Below are positions 22,481-33,888 of a DNA stretch of 64,000 nt, piece after piece (the stretch's first letter is position 1; every line of letters begins with the position of its first letter). The notes beneath the pieces were generated by a model, which did no database searches, was not told where the DNA came from, and saw nothing but the letters and a program-made list of their open reading frames with translations. Made by a program: the position numbers and the translations under genes. Location: positions 1,984,001-2,048,000 of the forward strand of contig WJXW01000005.1 in the NCBI GenBank assembly GCA_015832175.1. Reading direction: 5' to 3'. The DNA is from Paraphaeosphaeria minitans (taxonomy: Eukaryota; Ascomycota; Dothideomycetes; Pleosporales; Didymosphaeriaceae).

Positions 22481-23544
22481 ATGTCGCACCGCTACGTGTG
22501 CCCGTCTGTGGGCGCAGTTGGCCGCCCATTATCGCAGCGTGTAGCAGCGAGCTCCCGCTGCGCCAGGGGCTTCCATGCCTCGGTGGGCAGGCTTGAGGAC
22601 CAGCCTGGCAGCGCTCCTCCTCGGACGAAGACGCTCAAGGACGCCATGATAGGTGCGGACGCATCAGACAGCCCGAATGCGAGGCCTTGTGGCATCATGC
22701 TAACTGATCCATGCTTGTAGCCCCACGCGAACCTCGTCGTCTGCGAAATGCCAGCGCCGCACAGCAGGTCGGAACCCTTTCATTCAATCGTCCGCCCTCC
22801 GCCGGCACTGTCCTTGCGAGACGATCCGGCACCGGCCCACCAGATGGAGCTAAGATAATGGCGCCCCGGAAGCCGCTCATCAGAAGGGAAGCAGTCGGCC
22901 CAGCTGGCCCCCCTGGCACTATGGTTCGCGCCCCGTCCACTTTCGGCGCAACCCGCAACGGAGGCCCTCCCACCAGACGGCCACAAGGCGGTCCCAATTT
23001 ACGCGCCCGTGGAGGAGGCCCACCTGGAGCGAACGGCGCTCGTGGTCCGGGTGGTTCGCGTGGTCCGGGTAGTTCTCGTGGTCCTGGTGGTGCCCGTGGC
23101 CCAGCGAAGAAGAGCGGTGGCAAAGGCGCGTCAGCGAAGCGTGAGCGCGGAGGAGGGGCAGCGGCAGATAGCGCCCCTGAAATCGACAAGGAGGGCATAG
23201 CGCCTGGCGCGATAGAAGGCAGCATGATGCAGACCCTGTACCGTCAGCAGCGCAACCAGTGGGACCGCAAGCCCTACGAGCCCAAGTATGCCCCTGGCAG
23301 CTTCGCGGCAAACGAACTGATTCACGCTGGACGGGAGCTGTTCAGGGGAGAGGCGCCGCCTGTGAAGATCTGGGGCAAGTTGGAAAGGACACTAAACATC
23401 GTGGGCATGCATGGTGCCGCAGCCCACTTGAAAGTCCGCAGAGTGCCAGATGGAGACTCTGCCCCATTTGGCGACGAGGAAGAAAACTTGCTAAAGTCGA
23501 AGCAGAATGGTGCTGCTGAGCAAAAGACCATCACCATCGCGTAG
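22481..23544 (+). CDS. Mitochondrially targeted Gly/Pro/Arg-rich protein, function not recognised
   Basis: Exons 22481-22652 and 22721-23544 with a 68-nt intron (branch TGCTAAC, acceptor TGTAG); 331 residues. The N-terminus is Arg/Ser/Ala-rich without acidic residues and contains CARGFHASVGRL, a typical presequence/cleavage region, so a mitochondrial location is likely. A low-complexity segment at about residues 149-204 is collagen-like (GPGG, SRGPGSSRGPGGARGP) and then Lys/Arg-rich. The C-terminal 70-80 residues (about 226-299) look globular and probably conserved: MMQTLYRQQRNQWDRKP, YAPGSFAANELIHAGREL and a segment with WGKLERTLNIVG. I do not recognise the family. A mitochondrial ribosomal or ribosome-associated protein would fit the charge and architecture, but that is a guess. 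Confidence 0.8.
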
Positions 23545-23762
23545 AGGATTACTGGCATACTGTTGTAAAATATCTGTGAGTCGTGTATTATACATGTACA
23601 TGTCACATATTCAAATCGAATACCGTTGTCTTTTCATCAGGCCTGTTTCGAGGACTATTCAACTGCGTGTTTCATCCGTAAAAGGTGAGAACACTCCTAA
23701 GCAGATGCATCAAATCGATACGGCGCGTGCTCTAGCTAAATGGCCCGGTCCCTGCATATTCT

Positions 23763-25558
23763 CTACTCTCGCCGACGTCCATTTCCGTTTGTGTGGCGTT
23801 TGCCTGCGCTAGGCCTTGGTACCTTGGACAATACTCCTCCAGTTCCCAATATATGAATTGTGAGGAGATTGATGGTTTCCCGTACGAACTGGACATGGAG
23901 ATAGACGAGGAGTATGATCAATAACAATGTGCCCAAAACAAAGGACCCAGGAATACACATGACGAGAGCATACGCACCGTAGACCGTATAGGCACCGCCT
24001 TTGATGAAGAGCCAGGGAAGTGCGACGGCGTATCGTATCGTGAGGAGTGCTTTGAACCTCCTGAGTTCAACCTTGAGCTCATCACTGGCTTGCACAAATC
24101 CGCGACGTATGGCTTGGACAGATATCCATAGGAGCAGCGTAGCGTTATAAAGGCGACATAATGCTTTGAAGCGCAAGGAGGGCTCCTCTGACTTCTCCGG
24201 GCCCAGTGGCCCGTCCTTCCAGACGTGGTACTTCACGGCCTCCCCCCTCGACGTTGGGCCTGAGTGTGCGAGAACGGGGAGGTACCATCCGTGTGACTGC
24301 TGCTAACATCCATCAGCCATGGCCCATGAACTAACTCCAGGATAACTTACCGTGGGAGCAGGCAGATGCGCCTTCTTGTTAACCTTGACCGGCAGCCACG
24401 CGCGCAGTGCCCTATTAGCCGCTGGATCCAACTCCACATCCTCACACCCAGCATGCCAATTCAGAATCCCCAGCGGATCATTCTCCCCCCTCTCCCTCGC
24501 CCTCACCATGTCAAGAAACGCCTCCCCACCCCTGACCATCCACCCGCTAAAGAACTCCGGCGCGCGGTCGATGTCGACCTCTACTGTCTTTCCATCCTGC
24601 TTCATGATGTACCGAAACGATTCGGGGAAATATAACTGCCGGATCATGCGACACGGCAGCACGTAATTCCACAGCACGCCGCCGTGGAACAGCTGACTGC
24701 GCACGTCGATGTAGCGGAGAATTTCCGGCCGGGTCCCATGGCGTGCAGCACGACGCCCATCTCGTACGCGTTTTCGAAGGCGAAGACGTTGAGATTGTAG
24801 AGAAGGGGGAGCGCGTCGTAGTAGATGGCTTTGCAGACGCGGAGGACTTGGCCGTTGGCGCGATTATGCGGACACTGTGCAGAGTGGTCTTCCCGGCAGC
24901 GGCAGCGGACGTAGCATTCGAGGCATGCTTCATGGCGGGGGAGGCACTCGCCGTGAAGAATTCTGTAGAGCTTCCGCGCGTTGAAGCGCTTGGGGAGCTG
25001 GCCTGGGGCGTTCTGTTGTAGCTCGACGAAGGTTTGATTTTTCCACTGGGGTGCAAGGCGGACGGAGAGAAGCGCTTCCAAGGAATACCCCGAGTAGCTC
25101 TTCGCGTAGGTCGAGGGTAGCTGAATGGCGTGTTGCCGCAGGGCGTCGAGGAAGAGAGCGCTCGGTTTTGGTACGTTGAAGTTGAAAGTGATTTCATCCG
25201 GGTCGAAGAGGACCTCGGTGAGGATCTGGAGACGAATCTCTGCGGGGAGACGCATCAGAGGTGAGGCATGGTAGTAGGCTGGTGGAGGCTTTAGGGCTTC
25301 AAACTGAAGGCGGTGGTTAGCAGCTGCTCTGGCATGGAAGGACGTTGTACTTAGTTTTGCATAGCTGGTATTCCAGCGCTTCTCGTCTGCGGCTGCTTTC
25401 CTCTTGTACGGCGCAGGGTCGATGATCTGGGTTGTACGTGCTTTTGTGAAGCGACGTGCTTGTTTCCCAGAGCCGACGGTAATCATCGTGAGGGGCAGAT
25501 TGGACATGAAACGGCACTTCAGCCGCGTAAAATATATCTCAAGAGGGACAGATATCAT
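23763..25558 (-). pseudogene. F-box-like (2EXR-type) and membrane protein, frameshifted
   Basis: The 5' exon opens at 25,558 (or at the ATG at 25,507, MSNLPL). It contains MRLPAEIRLQILTEVLF, the F-box-like/2EXR motif of many fungal proteins, and a Cys/His-rich CLECYVRCRCRED segment. The frame reads through FENAYEMGVVLHAMGPG and then is lost near 24,745. One base further along, the next frame resumes sensibly with PEILRYIDVRSQLFHGG and continues to KKAHLPAPT. A GTAAGT intron (24,350 to about 24,300) joins to QQSHGWYLPVL and on to a C-terminal region with two likely membrane helices (YAVALPWLFIKG and SFVLGTLLLIILLVYLHV), ending at 23,763. No intron can bridge the shift. It looks like a 1-bp loss in a GC-rich run, either real or an assembly error. 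If it is an error, the gene is an intact protein of about 570 residues. Confidence 0.65.
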
Positions 25559-26436
25559 GAGGAGAGGGAACGAAATGTAATTTGGGCTCTGTGCGGGTTT
25601 TCAACCTGTTGAACGTTGACACGGGAAGGGTACCAGCGAGGCGGAAGTGCCTCCGGACGGTTGAGGTGTCTGCATAGACCCGTATAGAAACATGTATACA
25701 CCTATCTAAGGGCAAATGTTGACTCTGCTTTATTATGGTCGTATAGGCAACTATGTCCATTGTAATGGCAGTAGATCAAGCTCGACTTTGTGCTTGGCGA
25801 TACGAACTTGTGGTGGAGATTAGCATCGTGGCCACACACGGAAAGTATTTCCAATAACACATCAGACCAAGCAAATGCACTGTAGCGTTAACCTAGCTGC
25901 GGTTGCAGAAGTAAAACTGTAGCACGTGTTATGCCAAATTCTTCTTGGTGGTTGGCAGAGGCAAGACCGGAAAGATTGGCAACGCACAACGGCAGGGATC
26001 ATGCAATCTGCCACGACTTTGATATTTTAGGTAGAACTCAATTCCATACCTACCTATGGAACAAGCTTACGCCACCTGTTGCATGGTTCCATACCGACAA
26101 CAGCGCTATTCACAGTGGCCGACAATAAAACTGGAATTGTGTAGCTTTGAGAATCCAGGGTGAATCATCAAATGATACTTTACAAACGTATCATACAGTG
26201 ACTTTCTACAGGATAAGGTGTGCTTCTGGAGTCCTGTTGTTTGTATCGGCCACGGTGATTGTGTTTGATCGCATCAGCCCCGAGTGATCTCCGCCCAATC
26301 TCCGAAATTCTTGTGCAGTTATTACCACAACACACCATCGAGACCACGCCGCCGCCGACATCGTGAAAGAATCCACCTTCATACAGGCCGTGTATTCTCA
26401 CTTGACCTCTTCGCCCGCAATCTCGGCAACCATATT
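25559..26436. other. Intergenic, divergent promoters of the F-box-like gene and SDC1
   Basis: 878 bp with no frame I would call a gene. It is moderately AT-rich in the middle (25,900-26,260). Confidence 0.5.
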
Positions 26437-26974
26437 ATGGCGGATCCCTCGCAACAAACACCGCAAGCCGCGTCTGCGCCCTCGCCAACCACCGTCGCGC
26501 CCATACCGAACGGCACGCCCGCCGAAGACGTCGAGATGGCAGAACCAACGCCAGCACCTGCCACAGAACAACCAGCCTCCACAGAAGCTTCCTCAATCGC
26601 GCCAGAGTCTGCGCCGGCGCCCACATTAGAGCCGCAAGCGCAACCGCCGCCCGTTCAACAGCAACAGCATGTGCAGCCCGCGCTCTCCGCACCCTCGCCG
26701 GCTCCAGCACTGGCATCGTTGCGCAATTCGCCGCATCCCAGTGGCCCCGCACAGATCCCGGTGCATGCAACGCTGCATGGGGCGCCGACACGGCAGTATC
26801 TGAATCAGCATGTCACGCCGCATTTGTTGGAGGCGATGAAGCACTTGGTGACGGAAGAGTAAGTGAGAGTGGGCATGGGGTGAGAGGATGTTGCTAATGT
26901 GGGACAGGCCAGAGAAACCGCTGGAGTACTTGAGTAAGTGGCTTGCGCAGAAGAGTGCGGAGCTGGAGGCCTGA
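26437..26974 (+). CDS. SDC1: Sdc1/Dpy-30 subunit of the COMPASS (Set1) histone methyltransferase complex
   Basis: Exon 1 is 26437-26858 and exon 2 is 26908-26974, with a 49-nt intron (GTAAGT...GACAG); 162 residues. The first 110 residues are low-complexity Pro/Ala/Gln/Glu. The C-terminus is the Dpy-30 dimerisation motif: RQYLNQHVTPHLLEAMKHL, the splice junction, then PEKPLEYLSKWLAQKSAE. This four-helix-bundle motif docks the Ash2/Bre2 subunit in COMPASS, so the protein should act in nuclear H3K4 methylation. The downstream ATG at 26,437 is preferred over the longer upstream frame, because the upstream residues are not conserved-looking and the ATG precedes the usual acidic/Pro-rich start. Without splicing the frame would stop at once after VTEE. 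Confidence 0.93.
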
Positions 26975-27346
26975 AGAGGGTTCGAGGGGATGGAATGGTG
27001 AATGAAAAGCGGTTTGCACTGGATAGAGGTCATTTACATGGCTTGCATAGGACAGGCGTTTCATGGTCATCAAAAGCTCTGAGGCGCATCATGACAGGCA
27101 TGATACCCACAGGGCCGGGTTTTGTAGTTTATTCACATGTTCATGTTTACGTTCGAAAGTATTGTGAGAAGCTCGAGAATCAGCACAGGGTATCAATTGA
27201 AGAGGCGTCCTCGGACGTGATGCTTTTCATTCATTCCATATCATGTCCACCTATGAACAGGCTGTGTAAACCGTAGTGTATCCTTGCATCCGTAACTCCA
27301 ATCGAGTATTTTCCTTCGAATCCACACCAGGCTGGCTAGCACTCCT
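26975..27346. other. Convergent 3' flank of SDC1 and RPS13
   Basis: 372 bp between two convergent stop codons. No gene seen. Confidence 0.5.
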
Positions 27347-27968
27347 TTATGCGACGAGGGTGGAGGCAGTGGCGCTCTCGTACCTCCAGGTGGGGGGCAG
27401 GACACCGACGGTCTTGTAGTAGCGGGAAAGACGGTGGATACGGGACTCGATGAGAATCAGACGGCTACCCAAGTCAGTAAGAGGCTCGCACACGTAGAGA
27501 ACTCGGTTGCACATACAACTTGCCGTCGCGGTCCTTGCGATTGGTCTGCAGGTGCTTGCGGACGGCAACAGCCTTCTTGATGAGCATGTAGAGGTCCTCG
27601 GGGATCTCAGGAGCGAGACCTAATGGCTCTCTGTCAGCATTGAACCAACAGAGGCAGATTTATATAGCGCGACAGATACACAAAGGCAGAGCTGCGGTCG
27701 ACATGCGCTTTCAACACGGGCAGGCTACCATACCGTTGGACTTGAGGATGCGGAGGACCTTGTTTCCGGTGACAATCTTGGTCTGGGCGACACCGTGGGA
27801 GTCACGAAGGACCTCACCAATCTGGGAGGGAGTCGCGCCCTTTTTGGCGAGCTTGCAGATTTGCTCTACGACCTGCTCAGGGGTGGTCTTGAGCCACGCC
27901 GGGGCAGTGCGCGAGTAGGGGATGGCCGAGGACGATATGCCCTTTCCGTTGCTGTGAAGACGACCCAT
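27347..27968 (-). CDS. RPS13: 40S ribosomal protein S13 (uS15)
   Basis: Exons 27968-27734, 27619-27517 and 27464-27347 (introns 114 and 52 nt) encode 151 residues, exactly the eukaryotic S13 length. The sequence [20 protein letters not shown] at the start, the [22 protein letters not shown] block, [20 protein letters not shown] across the first splice, and [20 protein letters not shown] across the second are hallmark S13/uS15 segments. It binds the central domain of 18S rRNA in the small subunit. A leader intron is likely (separate entry). The frame is intact and the gene is surely functional. Confidence 0.98.
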
Positions 27969-27970
27969 TG

Positions 27971-28142
27971 CTGCGGTGTTAGAAGGTTGACGAGGTTGAA
28001 GAGAAGTTCGCGACGATTGAGAGAACACAATATTGGAGTGTTCTCGCTAAGCATGCGCTAAGCGTGGTTTGGACTAGCAGCTGCCAAGCATCGGTCCGAG
28101 CGTCAAGTTTTCCTTAAAATTTTTGGAAAACGTCCAACTCAC
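27971..28142 (-). other. Putative 5' UTR intron of RPS13
   Basis: On the minus strand, a GGAAG|GTGAGT donor (intron from 28,142) and a CTAACACCGCAG acceptor (intron ends 27,971) frame a 172-nt intron that would end only two bases before the ATG. Leader introns are common in fungal ribosomal protein genes. Seen from splice consensus only. Confidence 0.6.
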
Positions 28143-28723
28143 CTTCCGAACACCAACTCGCGGTGTCAGTCCGCACCTGCCGCATCCTCTTATGTTGAGG
28201 ACACGCGGCTTTGCAGCATCGCGGGACTAGCCTTACCTTCGTTGCGGTCAAGGCTACAGCGATGCTGCACGATATCCCTCAGGTATGTTCCGCCCACTTG
28301 CCCATCCCGTGCAATGATGAAGTATTCCAATACATTTTATTTTCTGGTACCGTAAGTCAAGCCTATTCTTCTGCTGTCTATATTCTTACTAACAAGGCAC
28401 AGTCTTGTTTTAAACGTCTTTGACGTTGGTGAACTCAACGGACTCTCTGAAATGCACATATCTTACACTCGTGCTGTTTACTACGTGCGTGGATTATGGC
28501 TAATGAGTGCTCAGGCTGTTACATGATGATTGAAGGAAGGAAAATTGGCTTCGTAGCTTCCATAGATGTGGGCACAAGAGGCGCTGCTTCTGTGTCCTCG
28601 CAACCTTCCGGAGTTTTGAGCAATGACACTCATTTGACGCTTACCTTGTCTTTCTATCACACATGCCCTCACATCGCGTAGCCACGCAGCCCAGTTGTTT
28701 CACATGTACCGCACAGCATCAGC
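28143..28723. promoter_or_regulatory. Divergent promoter region between RPS13 and the TOS1-like gene
   Basis: 581 bp with no gene I can support. Short open frames here lack conserved features. Confidence 0.45.
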
Positions 28724-31170
28724 ATGATCTACTTACTGTTCAGTCTCTTCGTTCTTTTCGCTCCCGTCGCGTTCAGTCGGACCGCAGCGCAGCTCTGTCG
28801 CGGAACCGCCGAGCGCGCAGATGACGGCAATTGGTATTGCTCGGAAGTCACTGCAATCACGTACAAGAACATCAGCCAGTCTGGCGAGTATAACAGGACA
28901 ACGCGAGTCAATCCGAAGACCGGACTATGTGACCATGAACCTGTAGCCTACTCAGGCGTGGGACCTTTCACACCTTTGATCGGAGAAGTACTTTGAGAAG
29001 GCTGCGTCCGTTCACTGGAATGCTAATCTACGCACCCAGCTCTCGATGCATCTACGCGGTCCGATGAATGTATCTCAAATAGCTGTGTACAAGCTGCCGG
29101 GCATGTCAATATCCAAGCGCGACTCTATCCGTCGAGCCGGAGGCCGAGCGAACAGACGACGGAATATGCAAAGACCTCGTGAAGAACATGGGACCATACG
29201 ATCCATTTGGCATTCGTTCTGGCATCATACTCACGATGATACGAATACAGAAGGTACCCACGACAGCTGCTAGTTACATAGCACAGAGTAGCAGTGTGGC
29301 TAACATGCTTGATTGACAGGGGACTGGACTACTGAGGGGACGGACGACACAATATCTGAGTCAAAGGCAATTGAAACCCAACAGACAGGAGTCGCGACAA
29401 CGACTTCTACAAGCGTGAAAACAACGTCGCAGTCTCATGGTTCAACAACTAAGAAACCTTTCGCTCCCACAACGGTCCAAACAGTCCTCTCTACGATCAG
29501 ACAGACGATTGCTACTGCAGTTGTTCAGACAGTCATCGCGTCCAACGGACAGGCTGGCGGTTCTGCGATGCAGCGGCCGACAACGAACGAACCGGTCTGC
29601 ACTATCACACCTACGATTACCACGACGATCTTTGTTCCGGGGAGCACTTGTCCAAATCCAGCGCCCGCCATTACACAAACACATATCTTGCCTCCACCCC
29701 CGATCGTACCTGTACCTGTGTTGGTTCCATTCCCTGTGCCTGCGCCAGCACCGCCAGCTCCAGTTGCTCCAGTGCAACCTCCACCGCCACCACCCGCAAC
29801 TCCTGTACCTCTGGCAAGCTCTGCACTACCTGCATTGCCAGCTCTTTCGGTACTCCTAGCAGCGCTCTCACCAAGTATGTCCACGACAACCGCGACAACA
29901 ACTGCAACGACAACAATTGAGACTACGGAATCGAAGTGTCCAAAGAGCTCAGTTCCCCGGCCAAACCAGCTGCCATCCTCGCCTCAAGTACCCAACGAGA
30001 CAGAGTGCCCATGCGAGGAGTCCAGTGCCCTGCCACCCACACCGCTTCCGCCACCGGTTGCAGCTCCATCTCCATCACCACCTCCACCACCCGCTGCAGT
30101 TCCACCGCCACCGCCGCCTCCGCCTCCTGCACCTGCGTCCCCTGCGGATTCAGCTTCATCTTCCCCGTGTACGGATAGTACAAACGAATCGGGTAGTCCA
30201 AGTCCACTTTCCCCTGTGAAGCGTGATGAACCAGCTCCGACTGTGACTGATGCCCCTCATCCAGCTGAGCCGTCCAACGGACCATCGCATGATAACGATG
30301 TGAAAGTCGCTGCAGCTTCAACCTGGAGCCGTGTGGCCTACTATACTTCTGCAGCACCCGCGGCGGCAAGTGGCTTCGCATTTCTAGCCAACCTAGGCGA
30401 CCCTCAGAAATCCGGAACCTTTGACTAGTAAGATGAATCTGAATTTGTCTGTCAACATCCTAACAAGAATCAGTGCGTTTGGTAACTCGCTCGGCTACGT
30501 GATCGGTGACGGGAGCAAAGTGGCTGCAGACAGTATGCCTTTCGATGGCATTCTCGAGACGTCCGAGCGCGAAATCGCTGTTTTCACGGACAAAGTATGC
30601 GATGGTAATTGCGAATACGCGAGACCAGATGCCACTGCACACTGTAAGTTCATCATGTACAACCACTTAATCAAAGCAATCTCTAATGTTTTAACGGACG
30701 GCTGGGACGGGCCGTCCAAAGCTTTCTTCATAGAGTTTCAGATGGATCATTACGACAATCACGGCTCAGACCAAGGTATGCTATCCGACGCACCCGCTTG
30801 GTGGTTCCTCAACGCGGCTATACCACGTGTCCTGCAGTACGGCAATGACCGCAAGAATATCCCCTGCTCTTGTTGGTCGACCGGCTGCGGCGAGTTCGAC
30901 GCTTTCGAGATTTTGGGACGTGGGGAGATGCGTGCGAAATCGACAATCCATCGGCAGGGCAACCTTGAAGGCGGTGACAGCAATTACTTCCGCCGTCCGG
31001 TTGGCAGAACAATCAAGTTTGCAGTCGTGTTTCATAATTGGAACATCACAGCAAGAGTCTTGGACGACGGGTTCGATATTGGAGCGAGTTTGACGCAGGC
31101 GCAGATTGATGACATTCTAGCGTATGACGCGAGCGATAACTCGCACTCACTGTTTTTGATCGGCGATTGA
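28724..31170 (+). CDS. TOS1-like cell-wall protein (DUF2403 + DUF2401) with Pro-rich insert
   Basis: Exons are 28724-28987, 29040-29253, 29320-30427 and 30474-31170 (introns 52, 66 and 46 nt); 760 residues. A signal peptide (MIYLLFSLFVLFAPVAFS) precedes a DUF2403-type domain: CRGTAERADDGNWYC, VTAITYKNISQSGEYNR, then LSMHLRGPMNVSQIAVYKL. Residues of about 230-490 are Pro/Thr/Ser-rich with long PPPPP runs. VKRDEPAPT, a Kex2-type site, comes just before the DUF2401 domain: WSRVAYYTSA, IAVFTDK, DAPAWWFLNAAIPRVLQYG, CSCWSTGCGEFDAFE and GGDSNYFRRP. Yeast Tos1 is a covalently wall-linked protein with a proposed glycosidase fold acting on glucan. The family is usually 400-500 residues, so the central insert is unusual. 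A GTAAGT at 30,644 with an AG at 30,720-30,721 defines an optional, frame-keeping 78-nt intron that may also be removed. Confidence 0.9.
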
Positions 31171-31463
31171 TATGGTGCTGTCATATTTCGTTAAGCGGAT
31201 CTCCCTTGGGAACCGGAAATATGGTACCATCAACATACATCCAACATACTTATCCAATAAAATGTCAATGCAATTGAGAATGAATTGTATGAATTCTCCA
31301 CGTGAATCCTTTCTCTCGCGGCGCCTGGTCCTTTTGTGCACAAATTCAGCTGAGAAGTCGCCTACACTTTCAATAGCTCCAACCCCTGGAGCCTTATTGT
31401 CCAGATCGCGTCTTTCTTTGGAGGATGCAAAATCCTTGCGATGGTGTGCGCGAATGTATGTTA

Positions 31464-33263
31464 TCAGTTGCCTACATCTGAGGCTAGCTCGCCATCGCAG
31501 AAAAAATTCACATAGTCCAATAGATAAAACAATGGTAGAACGACGTTGGGGTAGCGAGCAGCTTCCATAGTCGCCTTCAGGTTCGCCGCCTTTGGGTGTT
31601 AGGCTACGTGCATGATGCACTCTTGAAAACCGATGCTTACCAATGATTTTAGGGGTTTCCAATAAGTACTCAGGACTTCGATTATGGTACGGCATGTTTT
31701 CAGTCCTTCTGAGTATATATCGCGGTCCGCATGTGCCAATATCTGAGCTGCTATGAAAGCCGCATACCCTGCGACATGCCACAGTCTTGTGATATCTTGA
31801 CCGGTTTCCAGGAGTTGCTGTAACAGTTGAATGAATCTCAGCGATTCTTCAATGGCTCTTTTCCCAGTACTGAGTTGAGATGCTGGCGTTGCTCCGAGAG
31901 TACGCGTATCAGGGTCAGGATTGACCGCCTTGAAGACATCCACGAAAGCACGGCTTAGATAAAACACGGAGCAGACGCATACGAGGAACTCGGGGCTTTC
32001 ATCATAAGACTTGGCCTTGGCGAAAATATCCTGGACAAGAAATTGCACGGAAGGTTCGATTTCGTCCAGAGACTCGTCTACCTGGTCGAACTCTTCTATC
32101 CCTTCTAGGGTCGGACGGTTCTTGAACGTCAGCACTAACGCTCGCGTGTTGCCCCTATGCTTGTTAGATCTGCGGATCTGCTCAATAATGGAGCTTTATG
32201 TTACAGACCAGATTCCCAGCAGCTTCATCATTTCAGCTGTCAAAGTGCTGGTCTCGCCGTTGTTCAGTTCGGAATCTGAATCGACCTTCCATGTGCGGGT
32301 CATCTTTTGGCCATGTATGAGTTCCACACCTTGGATGGAGCCTCCTGGGCCGAACTCTGCTGGTAGTGGTAACCCCCGTGCCCTATTGTATCTCTGAACT
32401 ATTTCTTCGCTGTGAAGACACATGGTACCCCAACTTGCCCAGTATGATCTTCTTCTGATTTCACGATCGAATTTGAGGCTCGGGTTCACCAAGGCAGGGT
32501 CCCCGTTTTCGTACAGTTCGTCATAGCCGAGCAGTTGACTCAAGCGATACGCCAGAGTTGCGTGAATTTTGGCGCGGACGATTTCGCCTCGCGCCCAGTA
32601 GAATTGCTGTAAGACCAGCAGCGTTTGTATCTTTGGGACAGATGGCTCGTCGACATGAGAGAGAACCTGCACGCTTGCCGCATGTGCCCATGACCACGAC
32701 CTCTCGTAGAGTGTCTGCATTGGATAAGCTTTGACGTATTTCTGATATTGCGGGTCTACTTCTTGTAAGAACAACGCTCCATGTGCGAAGATGGCCCGCT
32801 GAAGGTGGTCCGGCATCTTTTTCAGCATATAAACTTGGAATGTGACCGTTTTGTGGAACATCAAGTGGGCGTGGTAGATATGTTTGAAATATACTTCCTG
32901 GAGCAGCAAGCCGATTTCTGTAGACGGTAGGTCTGCGACGTCGGGTTCTGCTAGGCAGTCGAAAGGAACGGTATTACTATAACTGAGGCGCCGCTTCTTT
33001 GTTGCATGGGTCTTCGAGAACGACGACCCATGCTCATGTGTGTGCGATGAGTTGTTCGCTTGGGAGGCCTTTGATCGGTTCTTCTCAGCAGCGATCCGCT
33101 TCCGATCTGGTGGCGGTGGATATGTGCATGCGGCATCTTTCTTGCGACAGCGCTCGCAAGTTGGCAATTCCCGACCGCATTTGAGCTTTTGTTCTCTACA
33201 TCGTAAGCATGCGACAATCGGTGGTGTCGGCCCTGTGGGAACGCCTTGAGCCGGTGCTGCCAT
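31464..33263 (-). CDS. Zn2Cys6 fungal transcription factor
   Basis: Exons are 33263-32209, 32154-31641 and 31589-31464, with introns of 54 and 51 nt (branches TCTAACA and CCTAACA); 564 residues. The DNA-binding domain is at residues 19-46: C19-x2-C22-x6-C29-x6-C36-x2-C39-x6-C46, in CLRCREQKLKCGRELPTC and ERCRKKDAAC. A basic linker (KKRRLS) and a fungal_trans-like middle domain follow, with HAHLMFHKTVTF, WARGEIVRAKIHATLAYRLSQLLGYD and REIRRRSYWASW segments. The C-terminal part continues through both splice joins (VLTFKNRPTLEGIEE; WKPLKSL to AANLKATMEAA). It starts 625 bp from, and divergent to, the GH31 gene, an arrangement often seen for a local regulator and its target. The upstream in-frame ATG (33,299) is ignored because it adds a hydrophobic non-conserved leader. 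Confidence 0.9.
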
Positions 33264-33888
33264 TAGGTACAAACGGCAGACGTTTATCAGGAAGAACACC
33301 GTCGGAATAAGCCAATTTAGCTATTTCAAGCGATGCTCACATGCAATGCGAGACGGAAAGGGTTGACAAAGATGTGATATTTGTTGCGTTTGCTTTCCGG
33401 AGTGATGAAGACGATGTTCGGCCCGCAGGAATTTTCAGCTCCTCCGACCCCCTCCGACCCCGCCCGGCCCCTCTGAATGGCGTCTCGACATGAACATTGA
33501 CACAGCTCAAGAAAACCATGGCTTGTTCCCATATGAAAGGCTTTATTAACCTCGCTTCATCTGAAACCCGCCATGGTACTATTTGAGATTGCTTGAAGCC
33601 TGTACTTGAAACGTCATCAAGGCTTCTCCGCATGATGGGGGCAAGGCCTTGCCTAGAGATGTACCTACCTGAAGACGCCAAAGCCAGGAATGGTGACCAC
33701 GGAAGAATCGGATCTTCCAGCTTTGAGATGTCACCAATGCTTGATGATCTGGCCTGCTCTGGGCGTAGTATCGGTATATTGACAACCCGCAGCTGCAGCA
33801 TCATGGGATAGTAAGGCAAGATGCAGGCTAAGTTAACCGCATATATGATGCACACTTCTGCCTTTGCCTTTGTCTTCTTGTTCCCGCG
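33264..33888. promoter_or_regulatory. Shared divergent promoter of the Zn2Cys6 gene and GH31 gene
   Basis: 625 bp. A C-rich block at about 33,450-33,470 reads CTCCGACCCCCTCCGACCCC followed by GCCCGGCCCC. It contains two TCCGA half-sites of the CGG type used by Zn2Cys6 dimers, and a CCCCGC that fits the CreA/Mig1 consensus (SYGGRG on the other strand). Binding is inferred from consensus only. Confidence 0.45.

Noticed and set aside
29442..30381. Several long alternative frames in both directions
   Set aside because: Shadows caused by the Pro-rich low-complexity coding sequence of the TOS1-like gene.
30644..30721. Fifth intron in the TOS1-like gene
   Set aside because: Good GTAAGT donor but the interval is open and frame-neutral, and the acceptor is weak; left as an optional event.
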